A DNA stretch of 64,000 bases from Cupriavidus laharis (GTDB lineage Bacteria; Pseudomonadota; Gammaproteobacteria; Burkholderiales; Burkholderiaceae). The position numbers and the translations under genes were made by a program. Shown here in pieces: positions 17,636-28,090 of this stretch. Location of the stretch: NCBI RefSeq assembly GCF_914271435.1, contig NZ_CAJZAI010000001.1:62001-126000 (forward strand), in the 5' to 3' direction. The notes under the pieces were generated by a model. That model worked only from the letters and a program-made list of their open reading frames with translations, did not search any database and had not been told where the DNA came from. Each line of letters starts with the position of its first letter. Position 1 is the stretch's first letter.

Positions 17636-19117
17636 CTACCTCTGCCCAACCGTAGCCGCCGGCGCCGCCCCCAATCCCGGCTCTTCCTGATGCCACCCAC
17701 CCCCCAAGGCCTTGATCAACACCACGCTAGTCGTGTACTGCCGTCCCATCAGCGTCAGCGCCGTCCGCTCAGCGGTATAAGCCGTAGTCTGTGCGACCAG
17801 CACATCAAGCAAGCTGGCCGTACCAGCCCGGTAGCGGTTGTTGACAAGCGCCAGCGCATCGCGCGCCGCACGCACCGCATCGTCCTGCACAACCGCTTCC
17901 TGTTCGAGCAACCGCTGCGCGGCGAGATTGTCTTCGACTTCCTGGAATGCCCCCAGCACGGTCTGCCGGTAGTTGGCCACGGTCTGGTCGTACGCGGCCA
18001 CAGCCTGCGCCTTGGCGGCACTACGCAGGCCCCCATCAAACAACGTGCCGGCCAGCCCCGCGCCTAGCGACCAGATACGGTCGGGCAGCGACATCCAGCG
18101 CGCCAGCGTGCTTGCGGTCAGGCCGCCACTGGCCGACAGCGACAGCGTCGGGTAGTACGCGGCCTGCGCCACGCCGATCTGCGCATTGGCCGCCGCCATG
18201 CGGCGCTCCGCCGCGCCGATGTCCGGGCGGCGTTCCAGCAGTTGCGAAGGCACGGCCACCGGCACGCGCGGCGGCGTCGTGGCGAAATCGGCCTGGCCGA
18301 GTGTCAGTTCCGAAGGCGGCTTGCCGACCAGCACGGCGATCGCATGCTCGAGCTGCGCACGTGTGATCTGGATATCGAGCTGCTGCGCCTGCGCGCTCTT
18401 GAGCTGCGACTCGGACTGCAAAACGTCGGAACGCTGCGCCGTACCGGCCTTGTACTGGTTCTGCACCAACTGCAGCGACTTGGCGTAGTCGGCCACGGTG
18501 CGGTCCAGCAGCGCCTTCTGCGCGTCGGCAATGCGCAGCAGGAAGTAGCTCTGCGCGAGCGTCGCCTGCGTGGACAGCAGGGTCGAGGCAAGATCCGCCT
18601 GGCTGGCCTGCGCACTGGCTTCGCTGCTTTCCACCTGGCGCCGCACGCGGCCCCAGACGTCGAGTTCCCAGGTTGCGCCCAGCGTCGCGCTCTGGCCGTT
18701 GAGCGTGTTGCCGCTGGTGCCGCGCGCACGCGACACGCCGGCCTGCGCATCGACGTTCGGGAAGAATCCGGCCCGTGCGGCTTGCAGCGAGGCCAGTGCC
18801 TGCCGGTACTGCGCCTCGGCGGCCTTGATGTTCTGGTTGGATATCTGCACCTGCGACATCAGCGCGTCGAGCTCGCTGTCGCCGAATACCTGCCACCACT
18901 GTGGCCGGGCCTGGGCATCCTGCGGCTCGGCGGTCTTCCATTCGCCAGTCCAGGCTTCGGCGTCGGCCGGGGCCTCCTTGAACGCGGGCGAGGCGGGCGC
19001 ATCGGGCCGCTGGTAGTCGGGGCCGACGGCGCAGCCGGCCAGCAGCAGCGCGCAGGCCAGCGGCACGGGTGCGCCCAGGGTGAGGAGGCGGGAGAGGGAG
19101 TTCATCATCGTCTTCAT
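17636..19117 (-). CDS. RND efflux outer-membrane factor, NodT-type lipoprotein
   Basis: TolC-like outer-membrane channel of the OMF/NodT family, 493 aa, completing the tripartite pump encoded upstream. It starts with a lipoprotein signal ending in [15 protein letters not shown] (lipobox Leu-Ala-Gly-Cys) and has two OEP repeats with [12 protein letters not shown] and the family motifs [13 protein letters not shown] and LFDGGLR. Its ATG overlaps the stop of the upstream RND gene (ATGA), so it is the last gene of a coupled four-gene operon. In E. coli mdtABC has no linked OMF gene and uses TolC, whereas here a dedicated channel is present. Confidence 0.92.
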   Translation of the reverse strand: MKTMMNSLSRLLTLGAPVPLACALLLAGCAVGPDYQRPDAPASPAFKEAPADAEAWTGEWKTAEPQDAQARPQWWQVFGDSELDALMSQVQISNQNIKAAEAQYRQALASLQAARAGFFPNVDAQAGVSRARGTSGNTLNGQSATLGATWELDVWGRVRRQVESSEASAQASQADLASTLLSTQATLAQSYFLLRIADAQKALLDRTVADYAKSLQLVQNQYKAGTAQRSDVLQSESQLKSAQAQQLDIQITRAQLEHAIAVLVGKPPSELTLGQADFATTPPRVPVAVPSQLLERRPDIGAAERRMAAANAQIGVAQAAYYPTLSLSASGGLTASTLARWMSLPDRIWSLGAGLAGTLFDGGLRSAAKAQAVAAYDQTVANYRQTVLGAFQEVEDNLAAQRLLEQEAVVQDDAVRAARDALALVNNRYRAGTASLLDVLVAQTTAYTAERTALTLMGRQYTTSVVLIKALGGGWHQEEPGLGAAPAATVGQR

Positions 19118-22100
19118 GATTCGGTGCCGGCAGCCGGCGCGGAGCCGCGCGGGCCGCCGCGGCGGCGTTCGCGCCAGGCCTTCACTTTCAGGCGCCAGCG
19201 GTCCAGCGTCAGGTAGACCACCGGCGTGGTGTACAGGGTCAGCAACTGGCTCACCACCAGCCCGCCCACGATCGAGATGCCCAGCGGCGCGCGCAGCTCG
19301 GCACCGTCGCCGTGGCCGATGGCCAGCGGCACCGCGCCCAGCAGCGCCGCCATGGTGGTCATCATGATCGGGCGGAAGCGCAGCAGGCACGCGCGGTGGA
19401 TGGCGTCGCGCGGCGACAGGCCTTCGCGCCGCTCGGCATCGATGGCGAAGTCGATCATCATGATCGCGTTTTTCTTCACGATGCCGATCAGCAGGATCAC
19501 GCCGATCAGCGCGATGATGCTGAACTCCGTCTTGAAGGCCAGCAGCGCCAGCAGCGCGCCGACGCCTGCCGACGGCAGCGTGGACAGGATGGTCAGCGGG
19601 TGCACATAGCTCTCGTACAGCACGCCCAGCACGATGTAGATCGTGATGATGGCCGCCAGGATCAGGATCGGCTGGCTCTTGAGCGAGTCCTGGAACGCCT
19701 TGGCGCCGCCCTGGAAGTTGGCCTGCAGCGTTTCGGGCGCGCCGATCTGGGCCATGGCGCGCCTGATCGCATCGGTGGCCTGCGACAGCGAGAACCCTTC
19801 CGCAAGGTTGAACGAGATTGTCGACGCGGCGAACTGGCCCTGGTGGTTCACGCCCAGCGGCGTGCTGCTCGGCATCACCGTGGCGAAGGCCGACAGCGGC
19901 ACGCGTCGCCCGTTGCCCGTGACCACGTAGATATCGCGCAGCGCTTGCGGACCCTGCAGGTATTCCTCGCTCAGCTCCATCACCACGCGGTACTGGTTGA
20001 GCGGATTGTAGATGGTCGATACCAGGCGCTGGCCGAAGGCGTCGTTGAGCACGGCATCGACCTGCTGAGCGGTCACGCCGAGGCGCGATGCCGCGTCGCG
20101 GTCGATGATGACCGAGGTCTGCAGGCCCTTGTCGTTGGTGTCGGTATCGACGTCCTCAATGCCCTTGATGTTGGAAATCGCCGCGCGCACCTTCGGCTCC
20201 CAGTCGCGCAGCACCTGCAGGTCGTCGGACTGCAGCGTGAACTGGTATTGCGAACTGCTCTGCCGGCCGCCGACGCGGATGTCCTGCACGGGCTGCAGGA
20301 ACAGGCTGGCGCCGGGCTCCTTGGCCAGCTTGACGCGCAGCCGCGCAATGATGGCGTCGGCGCTTTCCTTGCGCTGCGACAGCGGCTTGAGCGTGACGAA
20401 CATCTGCCCGGTGTTGCGCTGCGAACCGCCGGTGAAGCCGGTCACGTTCTCCACGGCCGGATCGGACTGGACGATCTTGATGAAGTTGTCCAGCTTGGGG
20501 CGCATGGCCTGGAACGAGGTGGCCTGGTCGGCGCGGATGAAGCCGATCAGGCGGCCCGTGTCCTGCTGCGGGAAGAAGCCCTTGGGCACGATCACATACA
20601 GCCAGACATTGAGCGCCACCGTGGCCAGCAGGATCACCCACACCACCGCGCTGTAGCGCAGCGCCACGGCCAGCGTGCGCGCATAGCCGTCGTGCAGCCA
20701 GCGGAAGACATGCTCGCTGGCGCGGAAGAAGCGGCCCTGCTCTGCCTCGGGCACGGCCGGGCGCAGCAGGCGCGCGCACATCATCGGCGTGGTGGTCAGC
20801 GACACCACGAGCGACACCAGGATGGCCACCGACAGCGTGATCGCGAACTCCTGGAACAGCCGCCCGACGATGCCGCCCATCATCAGCAGCGGAATGAACA
20901 CCGCGATCAGCGACAGGCTCATCGACAGCACCGTGAAGCCGACCTCGCGCGCGCCGCGCAGCGCGGCGGCGAGCGGCTTCATGCCTTCCTCGATATGGCG
21001 CGAGATGTTTTCGAGCACGACGATGGCATCGTCCACCACGAAGCCCGTGGCAATGGTCAGCGCCATCAGCGACAGGTTGTTCAGCGAGAAGCCGGCCAGG
21101 TACATCACCGAGAACGTGCCGATCAGCGACACCGGCACCGCCACGCTCGGGATGAACGTCGCGCGCACATTGCGCAGGAACAGGAATACCACCATGATCA
21201 CCAGCGCCACCGAGATCATCAGCGTGTGCTCCACCTCGCGCAGCGACGCGCGGATGGTCGGGGTGCGGTCCATCATCACGTCCATCGAGATGGCCGCGGG
21301 GATCATCTTCTGCAGCGTCGGCAGCATATCGCGCACGCGGTCGACGGTCTCGATGATGTTGGCGCCGGGCGAGCGGTTGAGCACCAGCAGCACGGACGGC
21401 TTGCCGTTGGCGGAGCCCGCGTTGCGGATGTCCTGCACCGAATCGATCACACTGGCCACGTCCTGCAGGCGCACCGGCACGGAGAACGAGTTGGGCCCGG
21501 TCGTGGCATTGTTGCCGCCGGTGGCGCTGCTGGTGACAGTGGTCGTGCCGCTGCTGGTGGTGATCGTGGTCACGGTCACGCCGTTGACCACCTTGGTGCT
21601 CACGCCGCCCATGGCGGTGGCGTTGGCGGTGCTGGCGATCAGCGCGCCGGCCGAGGCCGACGAGAAGGTGCCCGGCGTGGCGTAGCGGACGATGAGCGGC
21701 ATGTAGTCGCTCGCCTTCATCGCCTGGTCGTTGGCGTAGACCTGCCAGTTGTTCGTGCGGTTCTCCAGCGTGCCCAGCGGCCGGTTGGCGTTGGTGGCGC
21801 TGATGGTATTGCGTACGTCTTCCAGCGAGATGCCGTACTTGTTCAGCGCGGTCGGGTTCAGCTCCACGCGCACCGCCGGCAATGACGCGCCGCCGATCGT
21901 CACCTGGCCCACGCCCTCCACCTGCGACAGCTTCTGCGCGAGGATGGTCGACGCCGCGTCGTACAGCTGGCCGCGCGTCATGGTCGGCGACGTCAGCGCG
22001 ATGATCATGATCGGCGCGTCGGCCGGGTTCACCTTGCGGTAGGTGGGGTTGTTCGGCAGGCTGGTCGGCAGCGTGGCGCGCGAGGCGTTGATGGCCGCCT

Positions 22101-22425
22101 GCACGTCGCGCGCGGCGCCGTCGATATTGCGCGACAGGTCGAACTGCAGCGTCACGCGGGTCGAACCGAGCGAACTGCTGGACGTGATTTCCGTCACGCC
22201 GGCGATGGTGCCCAGCGCACGCTCCAGCGGCGTGGCCACGGTGGCGGCCATGGTTTCGGGGCTCGCGCCCGGCAGCGAAGCCGATACCGAGATGGTCGGG
22301 AAGTCCACCTGCGGCAGCGGCGACACCGGCAGCAGGCGCAACGCCGCCAGCCCCGCCAGCAGGATGCCGATGGTGAGCAGCGCCGTCGCGACCGGCCGGT
22401 GGATGAACGTGGCTGACAGGTTCAT
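19114..22425 (-). CDS. mdtC: RND multidrug efflux permease, MdtC type
   Basis: Proton-driven inner-membrane transporter of the HAE1 RND family, 1103 aa. Start [19 protein letters not shown] is the first membrane helix; later come [16 protein letters not shown] with the acidic pair in TM4 and [15 protein letters not shown] in TM11. It is about 75 residues longer than E. coli MdtC. Most of the excess is a Ser/Thr/Gly/Ala-rich insertion at about residues 252-316 in the first periplasmic loop, between MPLIVRY and VRLQDVASV. It overlaps the upstream permease by 4 nt and the downstream channel gene by 4 nt. MdtB and MdtC act as a heterotrimer in E. coli; that is assumed here. Confidence 0.92.
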   Translation of the reverse strand: MNLSATFIHRPVATALLTIGILLAGLAALRLLPVSPLPQVDFPTISVSASLPGASPETMAATVATPLERALGTIAGVTEITSSSSLGSTRVTLQFDLSRNIDGAARDVQAAINASRATLPTSLPNNPTYRKVNPADAPIMIIALTSPTMTRGQLYDAASTILAQKLSQVEGVGQVTIGGASLPAVRVELNPTALNKYGISLEDVRNTISATNANRPLGTLENRTNNWQVYANDQAMKASDYMPLIVRYATPGTFSSASAGALIASTANATAMGGVSTKVVNGVTVTTITTSSGTTTVTSSATGGNNATTGPNSFSVPVRLQDVASVIDSVQDIRNAGSANGKPSVLLVLNRSPGANIIETVDRVRDMLPTLQKMIPAAISMDVMMDRTPTIRASLREVEHTLMISVALVIMVVFLFLRNVRATFIPSVAVPVSLIGTFSVMYLAGFSLNNLSLMALTIATGFVVDDAIVVLENISRHIEEGMKPLAAALRGAREVGFTVLSMSLSLIAVFIPLLMMGGIVGRLFQEFAITLSVAILVSLVVSLTTTPMMCARLLRPAVPEAEQGRFFRASEHVFRWLHDGYARTLAVALRYSAVVWVILLATVALNVWLYVIVPKGFFPQQDTGRLIGFIRADQATSFQAMRPKLDNFIKIVQSDPAVENVTGFTGGSQRNTGQMFVTLKPLSQRKESADAIIARLRVKLAKEPGASLFLQPVQDIRVGGRQSSSQYQFTLQSDDLQVLRDWEPKVRAAISNIKGIEDVDTDTNDKGLQTSVIIDRDAASRLGVTAQQVDAVLNDAFGQRLVSTIYNPLNQYRVVMELSEEYLQGPQALRDIYVVTGNGRRVPLSAFATVMPSSTPLGVNHQGQFAASTISFNLAEGFSLSQATDAIRRAMAQIGAPETLQANFQGGAKAFQDSLKSQPILILAAIITIYIVLGVLYESYVHPLTILSTLPSAGVGALLALLAFKTEFSIIALIGVILLIGIVKKNAIMMIDFAIDAERREGLSPRDAIHRACLLRFRPIMMTTMAALLGAVPLAIGHGDGAELRAPLGISIVGGLVVSQLLTLYTTPVVYLTLDRWRLKVKAWRERRRGGPRGSAPAAGTES

Positions 22426-25400
22426 CGCGGCCCCGCTGCCGACGGATCGCCTTCGTCCGTGCCGCCTTCTTCGGGGTCGCCGAAGCGGCGCTTGCGCCAG
22501 TCCTTGAGGCGATGGGCCACGCGGTCGAAGGCCAGGTAGATCACCGGCGTGGTGAATAGCGTCAGCACCTGGCTTACCAGCAGGCCGCCGACCATGGTCA
22601 CGCCCAGCGGGCGGCGCAGTTCCGAGCCGATGCCGGTGCCTAGCATCATCGGCAGCGCCGCGAGCAGGGCGGCCATGGTGGTCATCAGGATCGGGCGGAA
22701 ACGCAGCAGGCAGGCCTGGAAGATGGCCTCGCGCGGGGACATGCCGCCTTCGCGCTCAGCCTCGAGCGCGAAGTCGATCATCATGATCGCGTTCTTCTTG
22801 ACGATGCCGATCAGCAGGATGATGCCGATGATGGCGATGATGCCCAGGTCCTGATCGGCGAGCAGCAGCGCCAGCAGCGCGCCGACGCCTGCCGACGGCA
22901 GCGTGGACAGGATGGTCACCGGGTGGATCGTGCTTTCATACAGCACGCCCAGCACGATGTACATCGTCACCACTGCCGCCAGGATCAGCCACAGCGTGTT
23001 GGACAGCGACGCGCGGAACGCCAGCGCGGCACCCTGGAACTGGGTCTGCATCGAAATCGGCAAGCCCAGTTCCTGTTCCACCCTGGTGATCTTGTCGACC
23101 GCGGCGCCCAGCGATTCGCCCGGCGCCAGGTTGAACGAGATGGTGGAGGCCGGGAACTGGCCCTGGTGGTTGACCACCAGCGGGCCGGTGCGTTCGGTGA
23201 TGCGCGCGAACGCGCCCAGCGGCACCTGTCCGCCGGACGAGGAGGGCAGGCGCAGCTCGGCGAGCGACTGCGGGTCCTTGCGGAATTCTGGCATGGTTTC
23301 CAGCACCACCCGGTACTGGCTCGACTGCGTGAAGATGGTCGACACCAGCCGCTGGCCGAAGGCGCTGTACAGCGCGCTGTCGATCACCGCGGTGGTAATG
23401 CCGAAGCGCGCGGCCGCGTCCCGGTCGATGTCCACGTAGGCGCGCAGGCCGTTGTTCTGCTGGTCGCTCGCCACGTCGCGCAGCTCGGGCTCCTGGCGCA
23501 GGCGCTCGACGAGCCGCGGCACCCAGGTGGCGAGGTTCTGCGGATCGGGGTCTTCCACCGTGAACTGGTACTGCGTGCGCGCCACACGGTCCTCGATGGT
23601 CAGGTCCTGCACCGGCTGCGTGTACAGCGAGATGCCGCCGAGCTTTTCCACCGCGTGCTGCAGCCGCTGCGAGACCACGTCGATCGGGTCGCGCTCGCCC
23701 TTGGGCTTGAGGTTGATCAGCATGCGCCCGGCGTTGAGCGTGGTGTTGGAGCCGTCCACGCCAATGAAGGACGACACGCTGGCCACCGCCGGGTCTTCCG
23801 CCACCACCTTGGCTGCAGCCTGCTGCTTGAGGCCCATGGCCTGGAACGATGTGGTCTGCGCGGCTTCGGTGATGCCCTGGATCAGCCCGGTGTCCTGCAC
23901 CGGGAAGAAGCCCTTGGGCACCAGCAGGTACAGCAGCACGGTCAGCACCAGCGTGGCGACGGCCACCACCAGCGTGGCCTTCTGGCGGTTCAGCACCCAT
24001 TCGAGCGCGACGCCGTAGCGGTGGATCACGTTGTCGAAGAAGCGTCCGGTAGTCTTGTGGAAGCGCGACTGCTGTTCCTCGGGTACATGGCGCAGCAGGC
24101 GCGCGCACATCATCGGCGTGAGCGTCAGCGAGACCACTGCCGAGATCAGGATCGACACCGCCAGCGTGATGGCGAACTCGCGGAACAGGCGCCCGACCAC
24201 GTCGCCCATGAACAGCAGCGGGATCAGCACGGCCACCAGCGAGAACGTCAGCGAGATGATGGTGAAGCCGATCTGCTTCGAACCCTTGAGTGCGGCTTCC
24301 CTCGGGGAATCGCCTTCCTCGATGTAGCGCATGATGTTCTCGATCATGACGATGGCGTCGTCCACCACGAAGCCCGTGGCGATGGTCAGTGCCATCAGCG
24401 TCAGGTTGTTGATCGAGAAGCCGGACAGGTACATCACCCCGAACGTGCCCACCAGCGACAGCGGCACGGCCACGCCGGGAATCACCGTGGCCGAGACATT
24501 GCGCAGGAACACGAAGATGACCATCACCACCAGCGCGATGGCCAGGAACAGTTCGAATTCCACGTCGCGCACCGACGCGCGGATGGTGGTGGTGCGGTCG
24601 GTCATCAACTGCACGTGGACCGAGGCCGGCAGCGCGTTCTGCAGTTGCGGCAGCAGCGTCTTGATGCGGTCCACCACCTCGATCACGTTGGCGCCCGGCT
24701 GGCGCTGGATGTTCAGGACGATGGCGGGGTTGCCGTTGGCCCAGGCGGCCAGGCGGCTGTTCTCGGGGCCGTCGACGATCTCGGCCACGTCGGTGATGCG
24801 GATTGGCGCGCCGTTCTGGTAGGCGATGATGATCTGCTTGTACTCGTCGGCCGAACGCAACTGGTCGTTGGCGTCGATGGTGGAGGCGCGCGCCGGGCCA
24901 TCGAAGCTGCCCTTGGCGCCGTTCACGTTGGCCGCGCCGATGGCGGTGCGCAGGTCGTCGATCGACATGCCGAGCGACGCCAGCGCCGTCGGGTTGGCCT
25001 GGATGCGCACCGCGGGGCGCTGGCCGCCGCTGATGGTGACCAGGCCCACGCCCTGGATCTGCGAGATCTTGGCCGCCACGCGCGTGTCCACCATGTCCTG
25101 CAGCTTGGGCAGCGGCAGGGTATCCGAGGTCATCGCGATGGTCATGATCGGCGCATCGGCCGGGTTGACCTTGCTGTAGACCGGCGGCATCGGCAGGTCG
25201 GACGGCAGCAGGTTGCTGCCGGCATTGATGGCCGCCTGCACCTCCTGCTCGGCCACATCCAGCGGCAGCGTCAGCTCGAACTGAAGCGTGATCACCGAAG
25301 CCCCGCCCGAGGAGGACGAGGACATCTGCTTGAGCCCAGGCATCTGCCCGAACTGGCGCTCCAGCGGTGCGGTGATCGAGGAGGTCATCACATCCGGGCT

Positions 25401-25562
25401 GGCGCCCGGGTAGAGCGTGGTGACCTGGATGGTGGGGTAGTCCACCTCGGGCAGCGCTGACAGCGGCAGCAGCCGGTAGGCCACCAGCCCGGACAGCAGG
25501 ATGGCCAGCATCAGTAGCGCCGTGGCTACCGGGCGCTCGATGAAGAGGCGAGACGGGTTCAT
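22422..25562 (-). CDS. mdtB: RND multidrug efflux permease, MdtB type
   Basis: HAE1-family RND transporter of 1046 residues, first of two permeases in the operon. It begins [21 protein letters not shown] and shows [11 protein letters not shown], the TM4 acidic pair in [16 protein letters not shown], and [15 protein letters not shown] in TM11. Its length matches E. coli MdtB (1040 aa), unlike the neighbour, which carries an insertion. It lies 9 bp downstream of the membrane fusion protein gene and overlaps the mdtC-type gene by 4 nt. Substrates of such pumps include novobiocin, bile salts and metals; none is established here. Confidence 0.92.
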   Translation of the reverse strand: MNPSRLFIERPVATALLMLAILLSGLVAYRLLPLSALPEVDYPTIQVTTLYPGASPDVMTSSITAPLERQFGQMPGLKQMSSSSSGGASVITLQFELTLPLDVAEQEVQAAINAGSNLLPSDLPMPPVYSKVNPADAPIMTIAMTSDTLPLPKLQDMVDTRVAAKISQIQGVGLVTISGGQRPAVRIQANPTALASLGMSIDDLRTAIGAANVNGAKGSFDGPARASTIDANDQLRSADEYKQIIIAYQNGAPIRITDVAEIVDGPENSRLAAWANGNPAIVLNIQRQPGANVIEVVDRIKTLLPQLQNALPASVHVQLMTDRTTTIRASVRDVEFELFLAIALVVMVIFVFLRNVSATVIPGVAVPLSLVGTFGVMYLSGFSINNLTLMALTIATGFVVDDAIVMIENIMRYIEEGDSPREAALKGSKQIGFTIISLTFSLVAVLIPLLFMGDVVGRLFREFAITLAVSILISAVVSLTLTPMMCARLLRHVPEEQQSRFHKTTGRFFDNVIHRYGVALEWVLNRQKATLVVAVATLVLTVLLYLLVPKGFFPVQDTGLIQGITEAAQTTSFQAMGLKQQAAAKVVAEDPAVASVSSFIGVDGSNTTLNAGRMLINLKPKGERDPIDVVSQRLQHAVEKLGGISLYTQPVQDLTIEDRVARTQYQFTVEDPDPQNLATWVPRLVERLRQEPELRDVASDQQNNGLRAYVDIDRDAAARFGITTAVIDSALYSAFGQRLVSTIFTQSSQYRVVLETMPEFRKDPQSLAELRLPSSSGGQVPLGAFARITERTGPLVVNHQGQFPASTISFNLAPGESLGAAVDKITRVEQELGLPISMQTQFQGAALAFRASLSNTLWLILAAVVTMYIVLGVLYESTIHPVTILSTLPSAGVGALLALLLADQDLGIIAIIGIILLIGIVKKNAIMMIDFALEAEREGGMSPREAIFQACLLRFRPILMTTMAALLAALPMMLGTGIGSELRRPLGVTMVGGLLVSQVLTLFTTPVIYLAFDRVAHRLKDWRKRRFGDPEEGGTDEGDPSAAGPR

Positions 25563-25571
25563 GCGGATTCC

Positions 25572-27035
25572 TTACTGCTGGCGGCGCGGAGCAGGGGCCT
25601 CGGCCGCGGCGCCGCTGGCGCCGGCGCTTTCGCGCTGGCGGCGGTGTTCGCCCTGCGGCGCGCTGGCGCCGCCCTCGCCATGGGCGCCGCTGGCACCGCC
25701 CCAGCCGCTGCCGTCACGGCGCCGTCCGCGCCCGCGCGGCTGGCTGGCCGGCACCAGCTGGGCCGCGCGGGCGGCGGGGTCCACGGCTTCCACGGTCATG
25801 CCTTCCTTGAGCCGGTCGGCGCCATCCACGACTACGCGCTGGCCGGGCACCACGCCCTTGAGCACGGCGGTGCGCGTGCCGTCGCCGGGGCCCAGCGTGA
25901 CCACCTGCACCTTGACCTTGCTGCTGTCGTCGACCACGTAGACGAAGGTGCCTTGCTGTCCGCGCTGCACCGCGGCCACAGGGATCACGGTGGCGTCCTT
26001 CAGCGTGTCGATGCGGGTGCGCACATTGACGAACTGGTTCGGGAACAGCATGCCGTCCGCGTTCGGGAAGATCGCCTTCAGCTTGACGGTGCCGGTGGTG
26101 GTGTCGATCTGGTTGTCGGTGGTCAGCAGCGCGCCGTCGCCAAGCTGGTTGCGCATCTGGCGGTCCCACGCCTGCACCGGCATCTTCTCGCCCGTATTGA
26201 GCTTCTTCAGCACGGCGGGCAGGTTGTCTTCGGGAATGGTGTAGAGCACGGCAATGGGCTGGATCTGCGTGATCAGCGCAATGCCGTTGGTGTCGGAGGT
26301 GCTGACGATATTGCCCGGATCCACCTGGCGCAGGCCGATGCGGCCGGACACCGGCGCCAGGATCTTGGTGTAGCCGAGCTGCAGCCGCGCATTGTCCACA
26401 TTGCCCTGGTCGGTCTTGACCACGCCTTCATACTGGCGCACCAGCGCGTCCTGCGTATCGACCTGCTGGCTGGAAATCGAGTCCTGCTGCAGCAGGGTCC
26501 GGTAGCGCTTCTGGTCCAGCCGCGCGTTCTGCAGCAGCGCCTGGTCGCGCGCGAGCTGGCCGACGGCCTGGTCCAGCGCGGCCTGGAACGGGCGCGGGTC
26601 GATCTCGGCCAGCACATCGCCGGCCTTGACCATCTGGCCTTCCTTGAACAGCACCTTGAGCAGCGGCCCCGACACCTGCGCGCGCACGGTGACGTTGGAC
26701 ACCGGCGTGACGTTGCCCAGCCCGTTGAGGACCACGTCCATGTCGCGCTGCGCGACTGTGGATACCACGACTGGCGAGCGTGGCGCGCCGGGTCCGCCCG
26801 GGCCCCCCCGGCCCGTGGCGCCCGGACCGCTCGCAACGCCCCCCGGAACGCGGGCGCCCTGCGTGCCCTGTGTGTTCGAATCGGCGCCACGGTGGCTGTA
26901 CCAGTACCAGCCGCCGCCGGCGAGCAGCACGACGAGGGCTCCGGCAATCAGCTTGCGACGGGGCGAGCGGACAGGCCCCTGGGGCGGGCGGGAGGGCGGG
27001 GTGGGTTGCTGTTGGCCTTGTTCGGGGTTGGACAT
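25572..27035 (-). CDS. mdtA: RND efflux periplasmic adaptor, MdtA type
   Basis: Membrane fusion protein linking the RND permeases to the outer-membrane channel, 487 aa. One membrane anchor (KLIAGALVVLLAGGGWYWYS) is followed by a Gly/Pro-rich linker, the lipoyl halves VRAQVSGPLLKVLFKEGQMVKAGD and ILAPVSGRIGLRQVDPG (in parts), an alpha-hairpin between them, and a beta-barrel domain with VPVAAVQRGQQGTFVYVV-type sequence. A low-complexity Arg/Gly-rich C-terminal tail of about 60 residues (RGRGRRRDGSGWGG) is also present. It is the first gene of the operon and is divergent from the OmpR-type gene. Confidence 0.92.
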   Translation of the reverse strand: MSNPEQGQQQPTPPSRPPQGPVRSPRRKLIAGALVVLLAGGGWYWYSHRGADSNTQGTQGARVPGGVASGPGATGRGGPGGPGAPRSPVVVSTVAQRDMDVVLNGLGNVTPVSNVTVRAQVSGPLLKVLFKEGQMVKAGDVLAEIDPRPFQAALDQAVGQLARDQALLQNARLDQKRYRTLLQQDSISSQQVDTQDALVRQYEGVVKTDQGNVDNARLQLGYTKILAPVSGRIGLRQVDPGNIVSTSDTNGIALITQIQPIAVLYTIPEDNLPAVLKKLNTGEKMPVQAWDRQMRNQLGDGALLTTDNQIDTTTGTVKLKAIFPNADGMLFPNQFVNVRTRIDTLKDATVIPVAAVQRGQQGTFVYVVDDSSKVKVQVVTLGPGDGTRTAVLKGVVPGQRVVVDGADRLKEGMTVEAVDPAARAAQLVPASQPRGRGRRRDGSGWGGASGAHGEGGASAPQGEHRRQRESAGASGAAAEAPAPRRQQ

Positions 27036-27358
27036 GTCCGGAATCCTGGGAGCGGCGCGATATGCGCCGGCGTTCTTCGCGCGGTCTTGGGCGCGGCGAT
27101 GCAGCAGTATGCCGCATCAGGTGCGGCAAACGCCCCATCTGGCGTGGGGTTCCGCCCAAGCGGGCAGCGGCCTGCGGGTTGGCCGGGCAGCGCAATGGCA
27201 TGCCATGCCGCAAGGATAATGTGAGACGCCGGACGCACGTGTTTCCAAGGATCGCCCGTTTATTACAGAGGATTACCAGCGCCTTCCATGTAATCTCCGG
27301 AAACAAAGCCGCCAGCCCGAATCGGCTGGAGTGCGGCAAGCCTGACTATCATGTGCCT
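27036..27358. promoter_or_regulatory. Divergent control region of the RND operon and ompR/envZ-type genes
   Basis: A 323-bp gene-free stretch that must hold both promoters. It contains a perfect inverted repeat TGCCGCA-TCAGG-TGCGGCA at 27110-27128, 75 bp before the adaptor gene, and a weaker CCCCA-N7-TGGGG repeat near 27142-27160. Either could be an operator for the pump operon. No promoter hexamers were assigned with confidence. Confidence 0.5.
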
Positions 27359-28090
27359 ATGCGAACGAACCAGCCCACCCAGATCCTTGTCGTCGACGAC
27401 GACCCTGAACTGCGCGACCTGCTGCGCGAGTACCTGACCCAGCAGGGCTTTGCTGTCTCGGTGCTGCACGACGGCGACGGCCTGCAGGCGCGCCTGGAGC
27501 GCGAGCGCCCGGCGCTGATCGTGCTGGACCTGATGATGCCCAAGGTCGACGGCCTGACCGCGCTGCGCAACCTGCGCGCGAAAAACGATGATATCCCGGT
27601 GATCTTGCTGACCGCGCGCAGCGACGAGATCGACCGCATCGTTGGCCTGGAGATCGGCGCCGACGACTACCTTGGCAAGCCGTTTTCGCCGCGCGAGCTG
27701 CTGGCGCGCATCAATGCCGTGCTGCGCCGCAAGCTGGCGCGTCCGGCGGCGGCGCCCGAAGACCGCGAATCGGTCGCGTTCGGGCCGTTCCGCGTGAATT
27801 TCCGCCAGCGCTCGCTGCAGCGCGCGGGCCAGGTGCTGTCGATCAGCGACACCGAATTCGCGCTGCTCAAGCTGCTGCTGATGCATCCGCTCGAAGTGCT
27901 GTCGCGCGAGCGCATCGTCGAGCTGATGTACGGCACGGCCAGCGGCATCAGCGACCGCGGCATCGACGTGCAGATCTGGCGCCTGCGCCGGCTGCTCGAC
28001 GAAGACGCGCAGCGTCCGCGCTACATCCAGACCGTGCGCGGGCGCGGCTACACGTTCGTGCCGGACGAAGCCGAAGATATTCCGCAGTGA
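27359..28090 (+). CDS. ompR: OmpR/PhoB-family response regulator
   Basis: A 243-residue response regulator. The receiver domain has the acidic pair Asp13/Asp14 in ILVVDDDPEL, phospho-acceptor Asp57 in VLDLMMP and the LGKPFSPREL lysine segment. The C-terminal winged helix contains SISDTEFALLKLLL and YIQTVRGRGYTFVP. The ATG at 27359 begins directly at the receiver domain; the frame is open far upstream without similarity. A GTG histidine-kinase start overlaps its stop. The similarity in layout to OmpR is clear, but whether it controls porins or the divergent RND pump is not decided by the sequence. Confidence 0.92.
   Translation: MRTNQPTQILVVDDDPELRDLLREYLTQQGFAVSVLHDGDGLQARLERERPALIVLDLMMPKVDGLTALRNLRAKNDDIPVILLTARSDEIDRIVGLEIGADDYLGKPFSPRELLARINAVLRRKLARPAAAPEDRESVAFGPFRVNFRQRSLQRAGQVLSISDTEFALLKLLLMHPLEVLSRERIVELMYGTASGISDRGIDVQIWRLRRLLDEDAQRPRYIQTVRGRGYTFVPDEAEDIPQ

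Noticed and set aside
19312..25460. Two plus-strand frames of about 850 codons opposite the RND permease genes
   Set aside because: Antisense shadows of the permeases; no motif, and the real genes overlap each other by 4 nt as a coupled operon.
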